NCBI GenBank assembly: GCA_018402765.1
Contig: JAGYIE010000002.1
Span: 806,001-870,000, forward strand
Length of the DNA: 64,000 nt
Source of the DNA: Vicingaceae bacterium
GTDB lineage: Bacteria; Bacteroidota; Bacteroidia; Flavobacteriales_E; Vicingaceae
Direction of reading: 5' to 3'
Positions within the stretch are counted from its first letter, which is position 1. Every line of letters starts with the position of its first letter. This document shows, piece by piece, positions 45,112 through 53,718 of the stretch. The position numbers and the translations under genes were made by a program. The notes beneath the pieces are model-generated. The model ran no database searches. It had not been told where the DNA came from and was given only the letters and a program-made list of their open reading frames with translations.

Positions 45112-45966
45112 ATGAAAAATTATGCAATAGGATTTCTATTAATTGCTTTTACTGTAGCTTGTAATCAAGAAGAAGTAGACCAATTGACGCAATTAAAAAC
45201 GGAATTAGAAAGTGAAGCCATCACAAAGGACTCTACCATTAATGAAATGATGGCAACCTTTAATTTAATTCAAGATAACTTGGATGAAATAAAAAGAAGA
45301 GAAAATCTTGTGGAAATTAATACGGAAGGTGATGCAGAAATGAGCATTGGCAAAACGGAAAAAATCAACCGTGATTTGCAAATGATCAATAAGTTAATGA
45401 TTGATAATAAGAATTTGATCGAAGCACTTTCTAAGAAGGTAAAAAATTCTGGTGTAAAAATCGGAGAGTTAGAACGTATGATCGCTAATTTAACGAAGCG
45501 TGTTCAAAGTAAGGATGTTGAAATTGCAACTTTAAAAGAAGAATTGGTAACTATGAATTTCAAGGTTACTGAACTAAACCAATCTCTTGATGAGATGGCA
45601 TTAGAAAATATGCGGAAACAAAAAGCTTTAGAAGAAAGTATTGATGAGATTAATACCGCTTATTTCGCGTACGGAACCTATAATGAGTTAAACGAAAAGA
45701 ATGTATTAACCAAGGAAGGTGGCTTTTTAGGATTAGGAAAGCAGAAAACGTTAAAGGATAATTATAATGAAGAGTATTTTAGTAAAATAGATTTAACTAA
45801 AACCACTTCTTTCTTAATTTACAGTAAGAAAGCTTCATTAGTTACTACTCATCCTGATGACTCCTATAAATTTGTAGGTAGTGACAATCAAATCGATAGT
45901 TTGGTAATTATTAATCCTACTGAATTCTGGAAAGCATCTAAGTATCTAGTAGTATTGGTTGATTAG
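45112..45966 (+). CDS. Coiled-coil lipoprotein
   Basis: A 284-residue predicted lipoprotein with lipobox FTVAC (Cys17). Residues about 25-185 are strongly helical with heptad-like repeats (MIANLTKRVQSKDVEIATLK) and should form a coiled coil. The C-terminal 100 residues are conserved-looking and globular: AYFAYGTYNELNEKNVLTKE, GFLGLGKQKTLKDNYNEEYF and KFVGSDNQIDSLVIINPTEFW. This two-part layout is frequent in Bacteroidota but I cannot give a reliable function. It is monocistronic and followed by a good terminator. Confidence 0.8.
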   Translation: MKNYAIGFLLIAFTVACNQEEVDQLTQLKTELESEAITKDSTINEMMATFNLIQDNLDEIKRRENLVEINTEGDAEMSIGKTEKINRDLQMINKLMIDNKNLIEALSKKVKNSGVKIGELERMIANLTKRVQSKDVEIATLKEELVTMNFKVTELNQSLDEMALENMRKQKALEESIDEINTAYFAYGTYNELNEKNVLTKEGGFLGLGKQKTLKDNYNEEYFSKIDLTKTTSFLIYSKKASLVTTHPDDSYKFVGSDNQIDSLVIINPTEFWKASKYLVVLVD

Positions 45967-45990
45967 AACAGCATATATAACTTTGAAAAG

Positions 45991-46020
45991 GCCGGTTCGT
46001 TAGCTCGAATCGGCTTTTTT
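45991..46020. terminator. Intrinsic terminator after the coiled-coil lipoprotein gene
   Basis: GCCGGTTCG (45991-45999) pairs with CGAATCGGC (46006-46014) with one G-T wobble, then six T. It overlaps the stop codon of the convergent M20 gene. On the minus strand the stem is followed by CTTTTC, so it may work in both directions. Confidence 0.85.
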
Positions 46021-47215
46021 ATGTTGCTTCTTTTAGTTGACAAATTGCTTGATAAGCCATAAAACCCATTCCAATTTCTAGCGCTTTTTCATCAATATCA
46101 AATTGTGCGTTGTGCACTTTATGGTTGATTCCTTCTGCCATATTTCCTGTACCTAATCGGTAAAAACATCCTTTTGTATGATGGGTATAAAAAGCAAAGT
46201 CTTCGGCAGTCATTCTAAGGTCTAAGTCAATTACATTTTCCGCTCCGACGTAGTTTTGAGCTGCTTGATAAGCCGTAGCAGTCATATCGTTGTCATTGGT
46301 GAGATAAGGATAACCCTTTCGGACTTCAAACTCACATTTTCCTCCCATTCCCTTGGCAATATTTTCTGCCAAATGAATCATTTTTTTGTGAGCTAATGCT
46401 CTCCAATCTTCATTCATTGTTCTAAAGGTTCCTTCAATAGTGACTACATCTGGTAATACATTGGTTGCACCTTTTCCTTCAATTTTACCAAAGCTAAGCA
46501 CCGTCGGAATAGTTGGTGGTGCATTTCTACTGACTAATTGTTGTAGGTTTACTATTATGGTAGATGCCATTAGAACAGCGTCAACGGTATGCTGTGGAAG
46601 TGCTGCGTGTCCGCCTTTCCCAATTACGTTTACATAGATTTCATCGGCGCTGGCCATGTACATGCCGCTTCTCAATCCGATTTTCCCTACTTCTAATTCG
46701 GGATATACGTGCTGGCCAACAATGCCTTTCAGTGATTGATCTTCTAAAACTCCTGCTTTAATCATTAAGGAAGCTCCACCCGGTAATTTTTCTTCCCCTG
46801 GTTGAAAAATCAATTGAATACTTCCTTCAAATTCATTACGTAATTCATTCAATATTTTTGCTGCTCCTAATAGACATGCACTGTGCACGTCGTGACCGCA
46901 AGCATGCATAATGCCATCTATAGTTGATTTATAAGCTACGTTGTTTTTTTCAAAAATAGGAAGTGCATCCATATCGGCACGTAAGGCTATTGTCTTTGAG
47001 GTTGGATTCTTCCCTTGAATGGTTCCTACAATACCTGTGCCTGCAATTCCTTCTTTAAATGAAATTTTATAATCCGTTAATTTTTGGGCAATGTATTTTG
47101 CTGTTTCTACTTCTTCAAAAGATAGTTCAGGGTAGGCATGCAAATGCTGGCGTATAATTCTTACTTCTGCAAAATACTCAGCAGCTTTTTCTTTAATTAT
47201 TGAAACGATATCCAT
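46019..47215 (-). CDS. M20-family amidohydrolase (N-acyl-L-amino acid hydrolase type)
   Basis: Zinc peptidase-like enzyme of 398 residues that removes acyl or aminoacyl groups from small amides. Metal and catalytic motifs: RADMDALPI, HACGHDVHSACLLG, FQPGEEKLPGG, GQHVYPELEVG and the C-terminal MTAEDFAFYT. The dimerisation insert (GKGGHAALPQHTVDAV) is present. No signal peptide, so cytoplasmic. It is the third gene of a minus-strand operon, 6 nt after the TauE-like gene. The substrate is unknown: hippurate, indole-acetyl amino acid and acetyl-amino acid hydrolases look alike. Confidence 0.92.
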   Translation of the reverse strand: MDIVSIIKEKAAEYFAEVRIIRQHLHAYPELSFEEVETAKYIAQKLTDYKISFKEGIAGTGIVGTIQGKNPTSKTIALRADMDALPIFEKNNVAYKSTIDGIMHACGHDVHSACLLGAAKILNELRNEFEGSIQLIFQPGEEKLPGGASLMIKAGVLEDQSLKGIVGQHVYPELEVGKIGLRSGMYMASADEIYVNVIGKGGHAALPQHTVDAVLMASTIIVNLQQLVSRNAPPTIPTVLSFGKIEGKGATNVLPDVVTIEGTFRTMNEDWRALAHKKMIHLAENIAKGMGGKCEFEVRKGYPYLTNDNDMTATAYQAAQNYVGAENVIDLDLRMTAEDFAFYTHHTKGCFYRLGTGNMAEGINHKVHNAQFDIDEKALEIGMGFMAYQAICQLKEAT

Positions 47216-47221
47216 AGGTTC

Positions 47222-47596
47222 TTATTTAGAGAAGAAAATCATTTTGATGGCGGCAATAAGCATAAAACTCCCAAAAAGCTTTTTTAAGTTGGTTTCACTT
47301 ATAAAGCCTAAAGATACTTTTGATCCTATAAATCCACCAATAATAAAAGCCAATCCTAAAATTAAAGCATATTTAATATCTAGTGATCCTGCTTTGTAAT
47401 AATTGTAGGCAGCTAGTATCCCTATTGGTGGTAACATCATACCTAGACTTGTCCCTTGTGCGCTAGCTTGAGAAAAGCCTAAAAAATAAATGAGTGCAGG
47501 AACCACAATTATTCCACCACCAATACCCACCATTCCGCTAAGTACACCTGCTGATAAGCCAATTATTAGTAATATTAAAACTGTTTGTGAAGCCAT
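47222..47596 (-). CDS. TauE/SafE-family membrane permease, half-size
   Basis: A 124-residue protein with four transmembrane segments. The conserved N-terminal GVLSGMVGIGGGIIVVPAL and the following QASAQGTSLGMMLPP are the TauE/SafE repeat. Full-size members contain two such repeats; this one has only one and probably dimerises. It lies 2 nt after the large propeller-barrel gene and 6 nt before the M20 gene. A transported substrate (sulfonate, sulfite or other organic anion) cannot be named. Confidence 0.88.
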   Translation of the reverse strand: MASQTVLILLIIGLSAGVLSGMVGIGGGIIVVPALIYFLGFSQASAQGTSLGMMLPPIGILAAYNYYKAGSLDIKYALILGLAFIIGGFIGSKVSLGFISETNLKKLFGSFMLIAAIKMIFFSK

Positions 47597-47598
47597 GA

Positions 47599-50500
47599 TT
47601 AGATGTCTAAGCTTAATGATAGATAAAAGATATGTTCAGAATTAATTGCTTTATTTTCTACTCCCCAAGCCCAGTCTGCTCGAACAAAATAACCGAGAAC
47701 AGTACTTCTCAATCCAAATCCAAATCCACCAATTATTGGCTCATTTAGATTGTACACATCAATCGAAAAAGGATAGGTGTCTATTTCTTCTGTACTAGAC
47801 GGGTTCTTGTCTTCAAAAGGGTTTTTACCAACCCAAGCTGTGCCTGCATCGGCAAAACCAATTAACTGAAAGTTTCTAACAAAGTCGGATTGAATCGGCT
47901 TTCGAATAAAATAGGAAAACACAGGAAAGCGAAGCTCAGCATTTGCAACCATAAAGTTATTTCCATTTTTAGCATTTTGTAAATGCCCTCTCATATTCGT
48001 TGCTATTGTTTGAAAACTATAATTCTGTGTTCGATCAATCTTTGTATCTCTAAAGTTATCAGATACATTCCACCATTCATCTACTCCACCCATGTAGTAA
48101 ATGAGTTTGTTTTTCCCAAACGAGGAACTTCCCGCCAGTCGCGTTACAAATATTAATTGTCTGCTAATTTTTTGATAATGACGCATATCAAAGCCTACAA
48201 CCGCCATGTTTACATGTTTAGCTTCTGAATTTTGATCAAAGAATTTTTGATAATACTCTGCAAAGAACTTCATACGGGTACCATATTTAATATTAAGCGC
48301 AATGTTTCGCGTATTATCAAATACATATGCTGCCTTTAAATTACCCCAAGTTCTGTTGGTAATTTCAGTTTCTAGTGCATTTTGTGAGGTTGCAAGGGGC
48401 ACACTTCTATCATTTCTAGCTGATGCGGTCATACGCAGACTAGTTACCTCGCTAAAAGGATAAATCAAAGAATACACTCCTCGAAGCGTATTTAAGTTGC
48501 TTAAAATCTGAGCGCTTTCATCTCTTTGCCTCGTGTAACTTACGATATATTCTTTATCAACCTGTTTTTTTCTATCCTGTACCCCAAACATAACCTCTTT
48601 GGTTTCTCCTGCAAAACGAAATCCTCCATAAACTCTGTAATCTTCCATTAAGTCAACTATGCCATATTTTAAAGCCAATCCTAGTCCCGGATTATTATAA
48701 GGTCTCCCTGTGAACACTTGATATTGTCCTGTTAAAAAGGAATTGTTTAACTGAAGTGCTGAATTATCAATTTTAAAATTTAGGTTATAGTTTCGTTGGT
48801 TACTTAACGAAAATGGCTTCGCTTGGTCTTTAGGTTCTAGTGTAGTGATTACTGTAGACTTTTTCGTTCTGATTGGTCGTTGAGGCTGAGTTTTCTCTTC
48901 TTTTTCAAAGGTATAATTTTTTACTATTCGCTGTTCATTATCAACTGTTTTGACTAATTTACTTTGTAAGATGATTTGATTTTTTGTTTGATCATTTTCA
49001 ACCTCAATAATTTTTCCTTTTCCTTTTTTTCCCGAACTACTCTTTCTTTTATTTTTAACTTCCCCTGAGTTATAAAAATTTTCTTCTACCAAAAAATAAC
49101 CTTCTTTTGTGGCTATGATCTCGCTAAAGTCATTGCTGTTTTGTGAATTATTTTGCTCAGAAATTGTTCTATTGTAGTTAGTACTTTCCTTTTCTTTAAA
49201 GTAGTAATCGTAGTGGATAATGGTATCGATACGAGTTACTGAACTATCAAATTGGGCAACTTTTCGCTGATATACAGCATTGTCTATTCCCAAATATGCC
49301 AAATCACCTTGATATCGCATAGGCTGTTTTTCTGCCAGATTAGGGGTGTTGGATACCCTTATTAATCGCGGTTCTTTCGCTTTGTATTCCAAAACGAATA
49401 TGTCGGTTTCATATTGCAGCTGATTAAATACGATTTGTTTTGGATCTAAACTGTCTGTCTTTCTGTTACTCGCAAATGCTATAGCTTCTCCATTATTAAT
49501 AAAGACAGGATCTAAGTCGTCAAATATATCATCAGTAATCTTCTTGTGAGTATTACCTCCAATTGTATATAGATATAGATCTGTTTGACCTCTGAATATG
49601 GCTGAAAGCACCATCTGTTTTCCATCAGGAGTATAGTCATAACTGAGTACCTTTTCTAAGTTAAAGATGTTTTTTTGGTACAGCTTTTCTTCCTCCAAAT
49701 CATAAGTGAAAAGTTGTAGGAATCCTTTTTCTTCTAAAAAAAAGGTAAGTAGTTTTCCTGTTGGATGCCATTCTAAGATAGGGTAGGAGTAGTCAACTAT
49801 CCGATCGAGTTTGTGTTCATCTTTAAATAATTGTTTCCTTTTACCCGTTGTTTTATCATACAAGTACAGACGATACTGTCCTCTTTGGTTGGTCACAAAA
49901 GCTGTTTTGTTGCCATCAGGACTTAATTTGAATTGTTGGTAGACTCTATTTCTTTTAATTTTGGTTGCAATAGGTGTATGATTATCAGCATACGAATCTT
50001 GACCAATGTCCATAAATCTTTCTTGATAATATGCTGTCCAATCAGCTGTAATGGATTCAAATGAAACTCCAATGGAATACAATAAGCCGTCTTCCACATC
50101 ACGAGTTATTCTGGTTAAATAAAGAATGTTGCTAATCGTTTTCGGATCATACTTTTCGGCTATGAATGTCCACATGGCATGGCTAGCAATAGTTGCCTCT
50201 TTTTCATCTAAGCGATTAAACTTTTCAAACTTGTTATTCGCGATAGCATTTTTAATTTTATTTACGATTAATGGATCATTCCCATAGGTTAGGTAAGAAA
50301 CTAAGCCGTTGATATACCAACTTGGAATAGTCAGCAAAGCCGAGTTTTTGATCATATCTTTCCAACTTCCACCATACATCATTTGGTATATAAGCACTTC
50401 CGTAATGCCTGCATCTATTTGTTGGTTTAGCTTTTTATAGTCACCTTCAAAATAAAGAAACACTTTAGAGCCTACAATTCTGGTAACTCCTCCTATGCTG

Positions 50501-50868
50501 TATGATTCATCAGCTCCAACACCAATATTACTTTGTTTAAAGTCTGAGTGTTTATTGTAAATAACAAATTGTATTCTTTCATCTAAGTAATAATCGAAGA
50601 ATTTTTCTTTCTCTGCTATTTTATTGTGCGCATACTGTGCAGTATGTTCCGCAATAGCTTGGCCTCCTGTGTAAAAGTAGGTCTCATATTTTTCAAAACG
50701 ATAGAATTTCCATTCGAAATTCTCGTATTGAACCCTATTTTTTCCAAACTCAATGTTGCTGCCGTTGTAGAATTGAGCTTTTGTATTCGTAGTGTAAAGG
50801 ACAGAAAGTAATAGCAAGAAAATACCTGCAAAATGATTAATTGAGAATTTGGAGTAGTTTACTTTCAT
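47599..50868 (-). CDS. TolB-like propeller protein with C-terminal outer membrane barrel
   Basis: A 1089-residue exported protein (signal around INHFAGIFLLLLSVLYTTNT). Residues 30-280 resemble a peptidase-like domain, but the position expected for a zinc HExxH motif reads ITEVLIYQM, so the domain is probably inactive. Residues 300-560 hold TolB/PD40-type propeller repeats (FKLSPDGNKTAFVTNQRGQY, YDYTPDGKQMVLSAIFRGQT, DLDPVFINNGEAIAFASNRK). A charged linker follows (SSGKKGKGKIIEV). Residues 720-1089 look like a surface-antigen/BamA-type barrel ending IFYLSLSLDI. First gene of the operon with the TauE and M20 genes. Role unknown. Confidence 0.82.
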   Translation of the reverse strand: MKVNYSKFSINHFAGIFLLLLSVLYTTNTKAQFYNGSNIEFGKNRVQYENFEWKFYRFEKYETYFYTGGQAIAEHTAQYAHNKIAEKEKFFDYYLDERIQFVIYNKHSDFKQSNIGVGADESYSIGGVTRIVGSKVFLYFEGDYKKLNQQIDAGITEVLIYQMMYGGSWKDMIKNSALLTIPSWYINGLVSYLTYGNDPLIVNKIKNAIANNKFEKFNRLDEKEATIASHAMWTFIAEKYDPKTISNILYLTRITRDVEDGLLYSIGVSFESITADWTAYYQERFMDIGQDSYADNHTPIATKIKRNRVYQQFKLSPDGNKTAFVTNQRGQYRLYLYDKTTGKRKQLFKDEHKLDRIVDYSYPILEWHPTGKLLTFFLEEKGFLQLFTYDLEEEKLYQKNIFNLEKVLSYDYTPDGKQMVLSAIFRGQTDLYLYTIGGNTHKKITDDIFDDLDPVFINNGEAIAFASNRKTDSLDPKQIVFNQLQYETDIFVLEYKAKEPRLIRVSNTPNLAEKQPMRYQGDLAYLGIDNAVYQRKVAQFDSSVTRIDTIIHYDYYFKEKESTNYNRTISEQNNSQNSNDFSEIIATKEGYFLVEENFYNSGEVKNKRKSSSGKKGKGKIIEVENDQTKNQIILQSKLVKTVDNEQRIVKNYTFEKEEKTQPQRPIRTKKSTVITTLEPKDQAKPFSLSNQRNYNLNFKIDNSALQLNNSFLTGQYQVFTGRPYNNPGLGLALKYGIVDLMEDYRVYGGFRFAGETKEVMFGVQDRKKQVDKEYIVSYTRQRDESAQILSNLNTLRGVYSLIYPFSEVTSLRMTASARNDRSVPLATSQNALETEITNRTWGNLKAAYVFDNTRNIALNIKYGTRMKFFAEYYQKFFDQNSEAKHVNMAVVGFDMRHYQKISRQLIFVTRLAGSSSFGKNKLIYYMGGVDEWWNVSDNFRDTKIDRTQNYSFQTIATNMRGHLQNAKNGNNFMVANAELRFPVFSYFIRKPIQSDFVRNFQLIGFADAGTAWVGKNPFEDKNPSSTEEIDTYPFSIDVYNLNEPIIGGFGFGLRSTVLGYFVRADWAWGVENKAINSEHIFYLSLSLDI

Positions 50869-50908
50869 ATATAGGTCTATAAAATTAACTAAAATCTATG
50901 TTAACCTT

Positions 50909-50916
50909 TATATTTG
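50909..50916 (+). promoter_or_regulatory. -7 promoter element for the MBL-fold hydrolase gene
   Basis: TATATTTG, a full TAnnTTTG match, 21 nt before the ATG at 50938. Confidence 0.5.
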
Positions 50917-50937
50917 TATCACTTAAAATTTTGAACT

Positions 50938-51576
50938 ATGTTATCGATTAAAAAGTTTACATTCAATGCTTTTCAAGAAAATACTTATTTGCTCTATGAC
51001 GAGTCTAAATCTGCAGTGATAATTGACCCTGGTTGTTCAAATGCAACAGAAGAACGAGAACTAATTAATTTCATTGATAATGAAGGGCTAACAATAGTTC
51101 ATCTCATTAATACCCATTGTCATGTAGATCATGTCCTGGGACTTAATTTTATTGCGGATAGATTTACTATTCCCGCTCAATTTCATGAATTAGATTTGCC
51201 TGTTTTAGAAGCCGTGCCAAATTATGCTACCATATATGGCTTTAATGTTATGCCATTTTCTGGCAAGAAGAAGTTTTTAAATGAAGGAGATCAAGTCCTA
51301 TTTGGATCCACTACTTTAGATATCTTATTTGTACCTGGACATGCTCCTGGACACATTGTTTTTGTTGATCATTCTGAAAAAATAGTTATCGGAGGAGATG
51401 TGCTTTTTTACAGCAGTATTGGTAGAACTGACCTGCCCGGAGGTGACCACGAGACGCTGATTAACTCGATTAAATCAAAATTGTTCCCTTTAGGCGATGA
51501 GTATACTGTTTATCCAGGACATGGCCCCAAAACAACGATAGGTTTTGAACGAATTAATAACCCATTTTTAAATTAA
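50938..51576 (+). CDS. MBL-fold metallo-hydrolase (glyoxalase II-like)
   Basis: Cytoplasmic metal-dependent hydrolase of 212 residues. The metal motif HxHxDH is THCHVDH (H60, H62, D64, H65); further ligands are H135 (PGHAPGHI), the Asp in IGGDVLF and the His in VYPGHGP. The layout matches the glyoxalase II/YcbL group without the C-terminal glutathione-binding domain. The thioester or other substrate is unknown. It converges with the beta-barrel gene at 51573, overlapping 4 bp. Confidence 0.92.
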   Translation: MLSIKKFTFNAFQENTYLLYDESKSAVIIDPGCSNATEERELINFIDNEGLTIVHLINTHCHVDHVLGLNFIADRFTIPAQFHELDLPVLEAVPNYATIYGFNVMPFSGKKKFLNEGDQVLFGSTTLDILFVPGHAPGHIVFVDHSEKIVIGGDVLFYSSIGRTDLPGGDHETLINSIKSKLFPLGDEYTVYPGHGPKTTIGFERINNPFLN

Positions 51577-52379
51577 TCTACCTCATATTTCGGCCCATTG
51601 TAAACTGGACTGTTACAGTTTACAGGATCTTCTCTCAAAAAGAAAAATTGCAAACTGAAAATAAGTGGTTGAAATTCTTGTGAACCATAGCGAAGGCTGG
51701 GGTTATACTCTTTATTCTGAAATAAGGATACTATTGGTGTTTCGATACTTGGAATTACAAGGAGCTTTTTCGCAACTTTAAATCCTATTCCAAGCTTATA
51801 ATGCAGCTGAACAACATCAAATGGAGGATACTTATGATCAACAACTTGGCCATTTGATGAGATGCCTCCACCTTCAATTATCCTGTAGTCGTAGTTAATG
51901 CCAATAGAATTGGTAAGAAATACATTTGGTTGAATAGGGGTTGTTTTAGTGATATTTAAAAACAGTCCAATATGCGAATCATTAAATGCCAATGAAGATT
52001 TGGTAGTGTTTGTCTGATTCGTCAAATTGTCGGTTAAATCAATTACTGTATTGATCTCACCTCTAAATAACTTATAACTTGCCCCAAAGTCTATAAAATC
52101 AATGAATTTAGTATTTTCAAAACTGTGAAACCACCCCAATTGAACGGCTCCACCCAGCTTGCCTTTTGGAGTAGATGTTTGGGAATTAACTGTATTTTGA
52201 TCAGTAAAGGTTAATGTTGACTCAGCGTAACCTATTAGATAGGTCGCTCCTGGTGCAATAAGTAACCCTCCCTTTTTTAACTCACGATCAAGCGGGAATA
52301 CTTCGCCTCTTGCTTTTCGCAATTGTGCAAAAGAGAAAGAAGTAATTAGAAGCGTCAATAAAAGAAGTTGAGTTTTCAT
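51573..52379 (-). CDS. Outer membrane beta-barrel protein of unknown function in the kynurenine operon
   Basis: 268 residues with signal peptide MKTQLLLLTLLITSFSFAQ. The mature part has alternating beta strands (GKLGGAVQLGWFHSF, FIDFGASYKLFRGEIN, VVQLHYKLGIGFKVAKKLLV) and a late aromatic-rich strand (PLIFSLQFFFLRED). I recognise no family. Its ATG directly abuts the kmo stop codon (TAA then ATG), so it belongs to the kynU-kmo transcript. A link to export or uptake of tryptophan catabolites is an inference from position only. Confidence 0.75.
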   Translation of the reverse strand: MKTQLLLLTLLITSFSFAQLRKARGEVFPLDRELKKGGLLIAPGATYLIGYAESTLTFTDQNTVNSQTSTPKGKLGGAVQLGWFHSFENTKFIDFIDFGASYKLFRGEINTVIDLTDNLTNQTNTTKSSLAFNDSHIGLFLNITKTTPIQPNVFLTNSIGINYDYRIIEGGGISSNGQVVDHKYPPFDVVQLHYKLGIGFKVAKKLLVIPSIETPIVSLFQNKEYNPSLRYGSQEFQPLIFSLQFFFLREDPVNCNSPVYNGPKYEVD

Positions 52380-53714
52380 TTAAATCAAACTCAGAATATG
52401 ATGTTCTATTTCATCACTGTCCCATTTTTTCTCTATTTCAGGGTCAGCCATTACCGTATCCATTATCTTCTCTTGCTTTTTTCCTTTCGCATTAGCAGTG
52501 GCGTAAGGAATGTGGCTAAACGTAACTTGAGAATAGAGTGGCATCCATTTTTCAGGATATTTTGTAAATAACTTTTTCTCTATTTTTTTTCGCAACAAGA
52601 AGCTTTCATCTGCTACTTTATCACGCATTTCGATAAAGTTTTGAATAGCTAAATCAGCGATAGCATCACCATTCGGCTTTCTTTCGTCAGCAAATTCTTT
52701 GAATAATTTTGCCCAATCTCCATCAAAATTAGTCGACATCTCTTCGAATACTGAACAATCTTCAAATCCACTATTCATTCCTTGTCCATAAAAAGGAACA
52801 ATAGCATGAGAGGCATCTCCCATTAGTATGATTTTGTCACTGTAGTTCCATGGTTCGCACTTTACAGTGACTAAAGGAGCTGTTGGGTTTTCAAAATACT
52901 CTGTAACTAAATCCGGCATTAAAGGAACTGCATCTGCAAATGTGGTGTTAAAAAAGCTCAGCACATCTTCTTCTGTTTTAATCGATTCAAATGAATTTTT
53001 ACCTTCAAAAGGAAAGAATAGAGTACAGGTAAAACTACCATCGATATTCGGTAAGGCAATCATCATAAACTCTCCTCTTGGCCAAATATGCAGGGAGTTT
53101 TTGTCAATTTGATGCGTTCCATCAGAATTTGCAGGAATGCATAACTCCTTATATCCGTGCTTTAGATAAGTTTGGGAATAATTAAAGCGAGATGTTTTTT
53201 GCAGTCGTGCTCGTATTGCTGAGAACGCTCCATCTGTTCCAAAAATACGATCAGGTTGGTAAGTAATTCGTTCTTTTGTTTCTATATCAGAAAAAGTAAG
53301 CTGGTTGGTTTCAAGATTTACATCCTTGCAAGCCTTGTTAAAGTTAAAATGGACATTTTCGTATTGATCAGCCAGGTTCATCAACGTTTGATTTAGACCA
53401 CCTCTGCTCACAGAATAAATCGCTTGTCCTTCTTTGCCATAGGCTTGAGGTGTTAGCGTTCCATCTTCTGCATGCATCATTCGACCGTACATAGGAATGG
53501 CAGTTTCTTTAATTTTTTCATCTACGCCTGCCATTTTCAAGGCTTTCCAACCTCTATCTGAAAGCGCAAGATTTATAGATCTGCCTGCACTAAGTTTTAC
53601 ATTTCTCATATCAGGTCTTCTTTCGAAAACTTCAACCTGATAACCTTTTTTTGCTAGTAGAATGGCTTGTAATGAACCTACTAGGCCTGCGCCTACAACT
53701 GCTATTTTTTCCAT
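52380..53714 (-). CDS. kmo: Kynurenine 3-monooxygenase
   Basis: FAD-dependent hydroxylase that converts L-kynurenine to 3-hydroxykynurenine with NADPH and O2. The N-terminal dinucleotide-binding motif is VVGAGLVGSLQAILLAKKG, followed by VEVFERRPDMR. SAGRSINLALSDRGWKAL and the FAD-ribityl motif ILMGDASHAIVPFYGQGMN are conserved, together with GFEDCSVFEEM. Length is 444 residues. It lies 4 nt after kynU in the same operon. The need for O2 points to an aerobic organism. Confidence 0.94.
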   Translation of the reverse strand: MEKIAVVGAGLVGSLQAILLAKKGYQVEVFERRPDMRNVKLSAGRSINLALSDRGWKALKMAGVDEKIKETAIPMYGRMMHAEDGTLTPQAYGKEGQAIYSVSRGGLNQTLMNLADQYENVHFNFNKACKDVNLETNQLTFSDIETKERITYQPDRIFGTDGAFSAIRARLQKTSRFNYSQTYLKHGYKELCIPANSDGTHQIDKNSLHIWPRGEFMMIALPNIDGSFTCTLFFPFEGKNSFESIKTEEDVLSFFNTTFADAVPLMPDLVTEYFENPTAPLVTVKCEPWNYSDKIILMGDASHAIVPFYGQGMNSGFEDCSVFEEMSTNFDGDWAKLFKEFADERKPNGDAIADLAIQNFIEMRDKVADESFLLRKKIEKKLFTKYPEKWMPLYSQVTFSHIPYATANAKGKKQEKIMDTVMADPEIEKKWDSDEIEHHILSLI

Positions 53715-53718
53715 TTTT

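Noticed and set aside
45991-46014. tRNA T-arm-like string GGTTCG...CGAATC
   Set aside because: It is the stem of an intrinsic terminator; no other tRNA arms or acceptor stem flank it.
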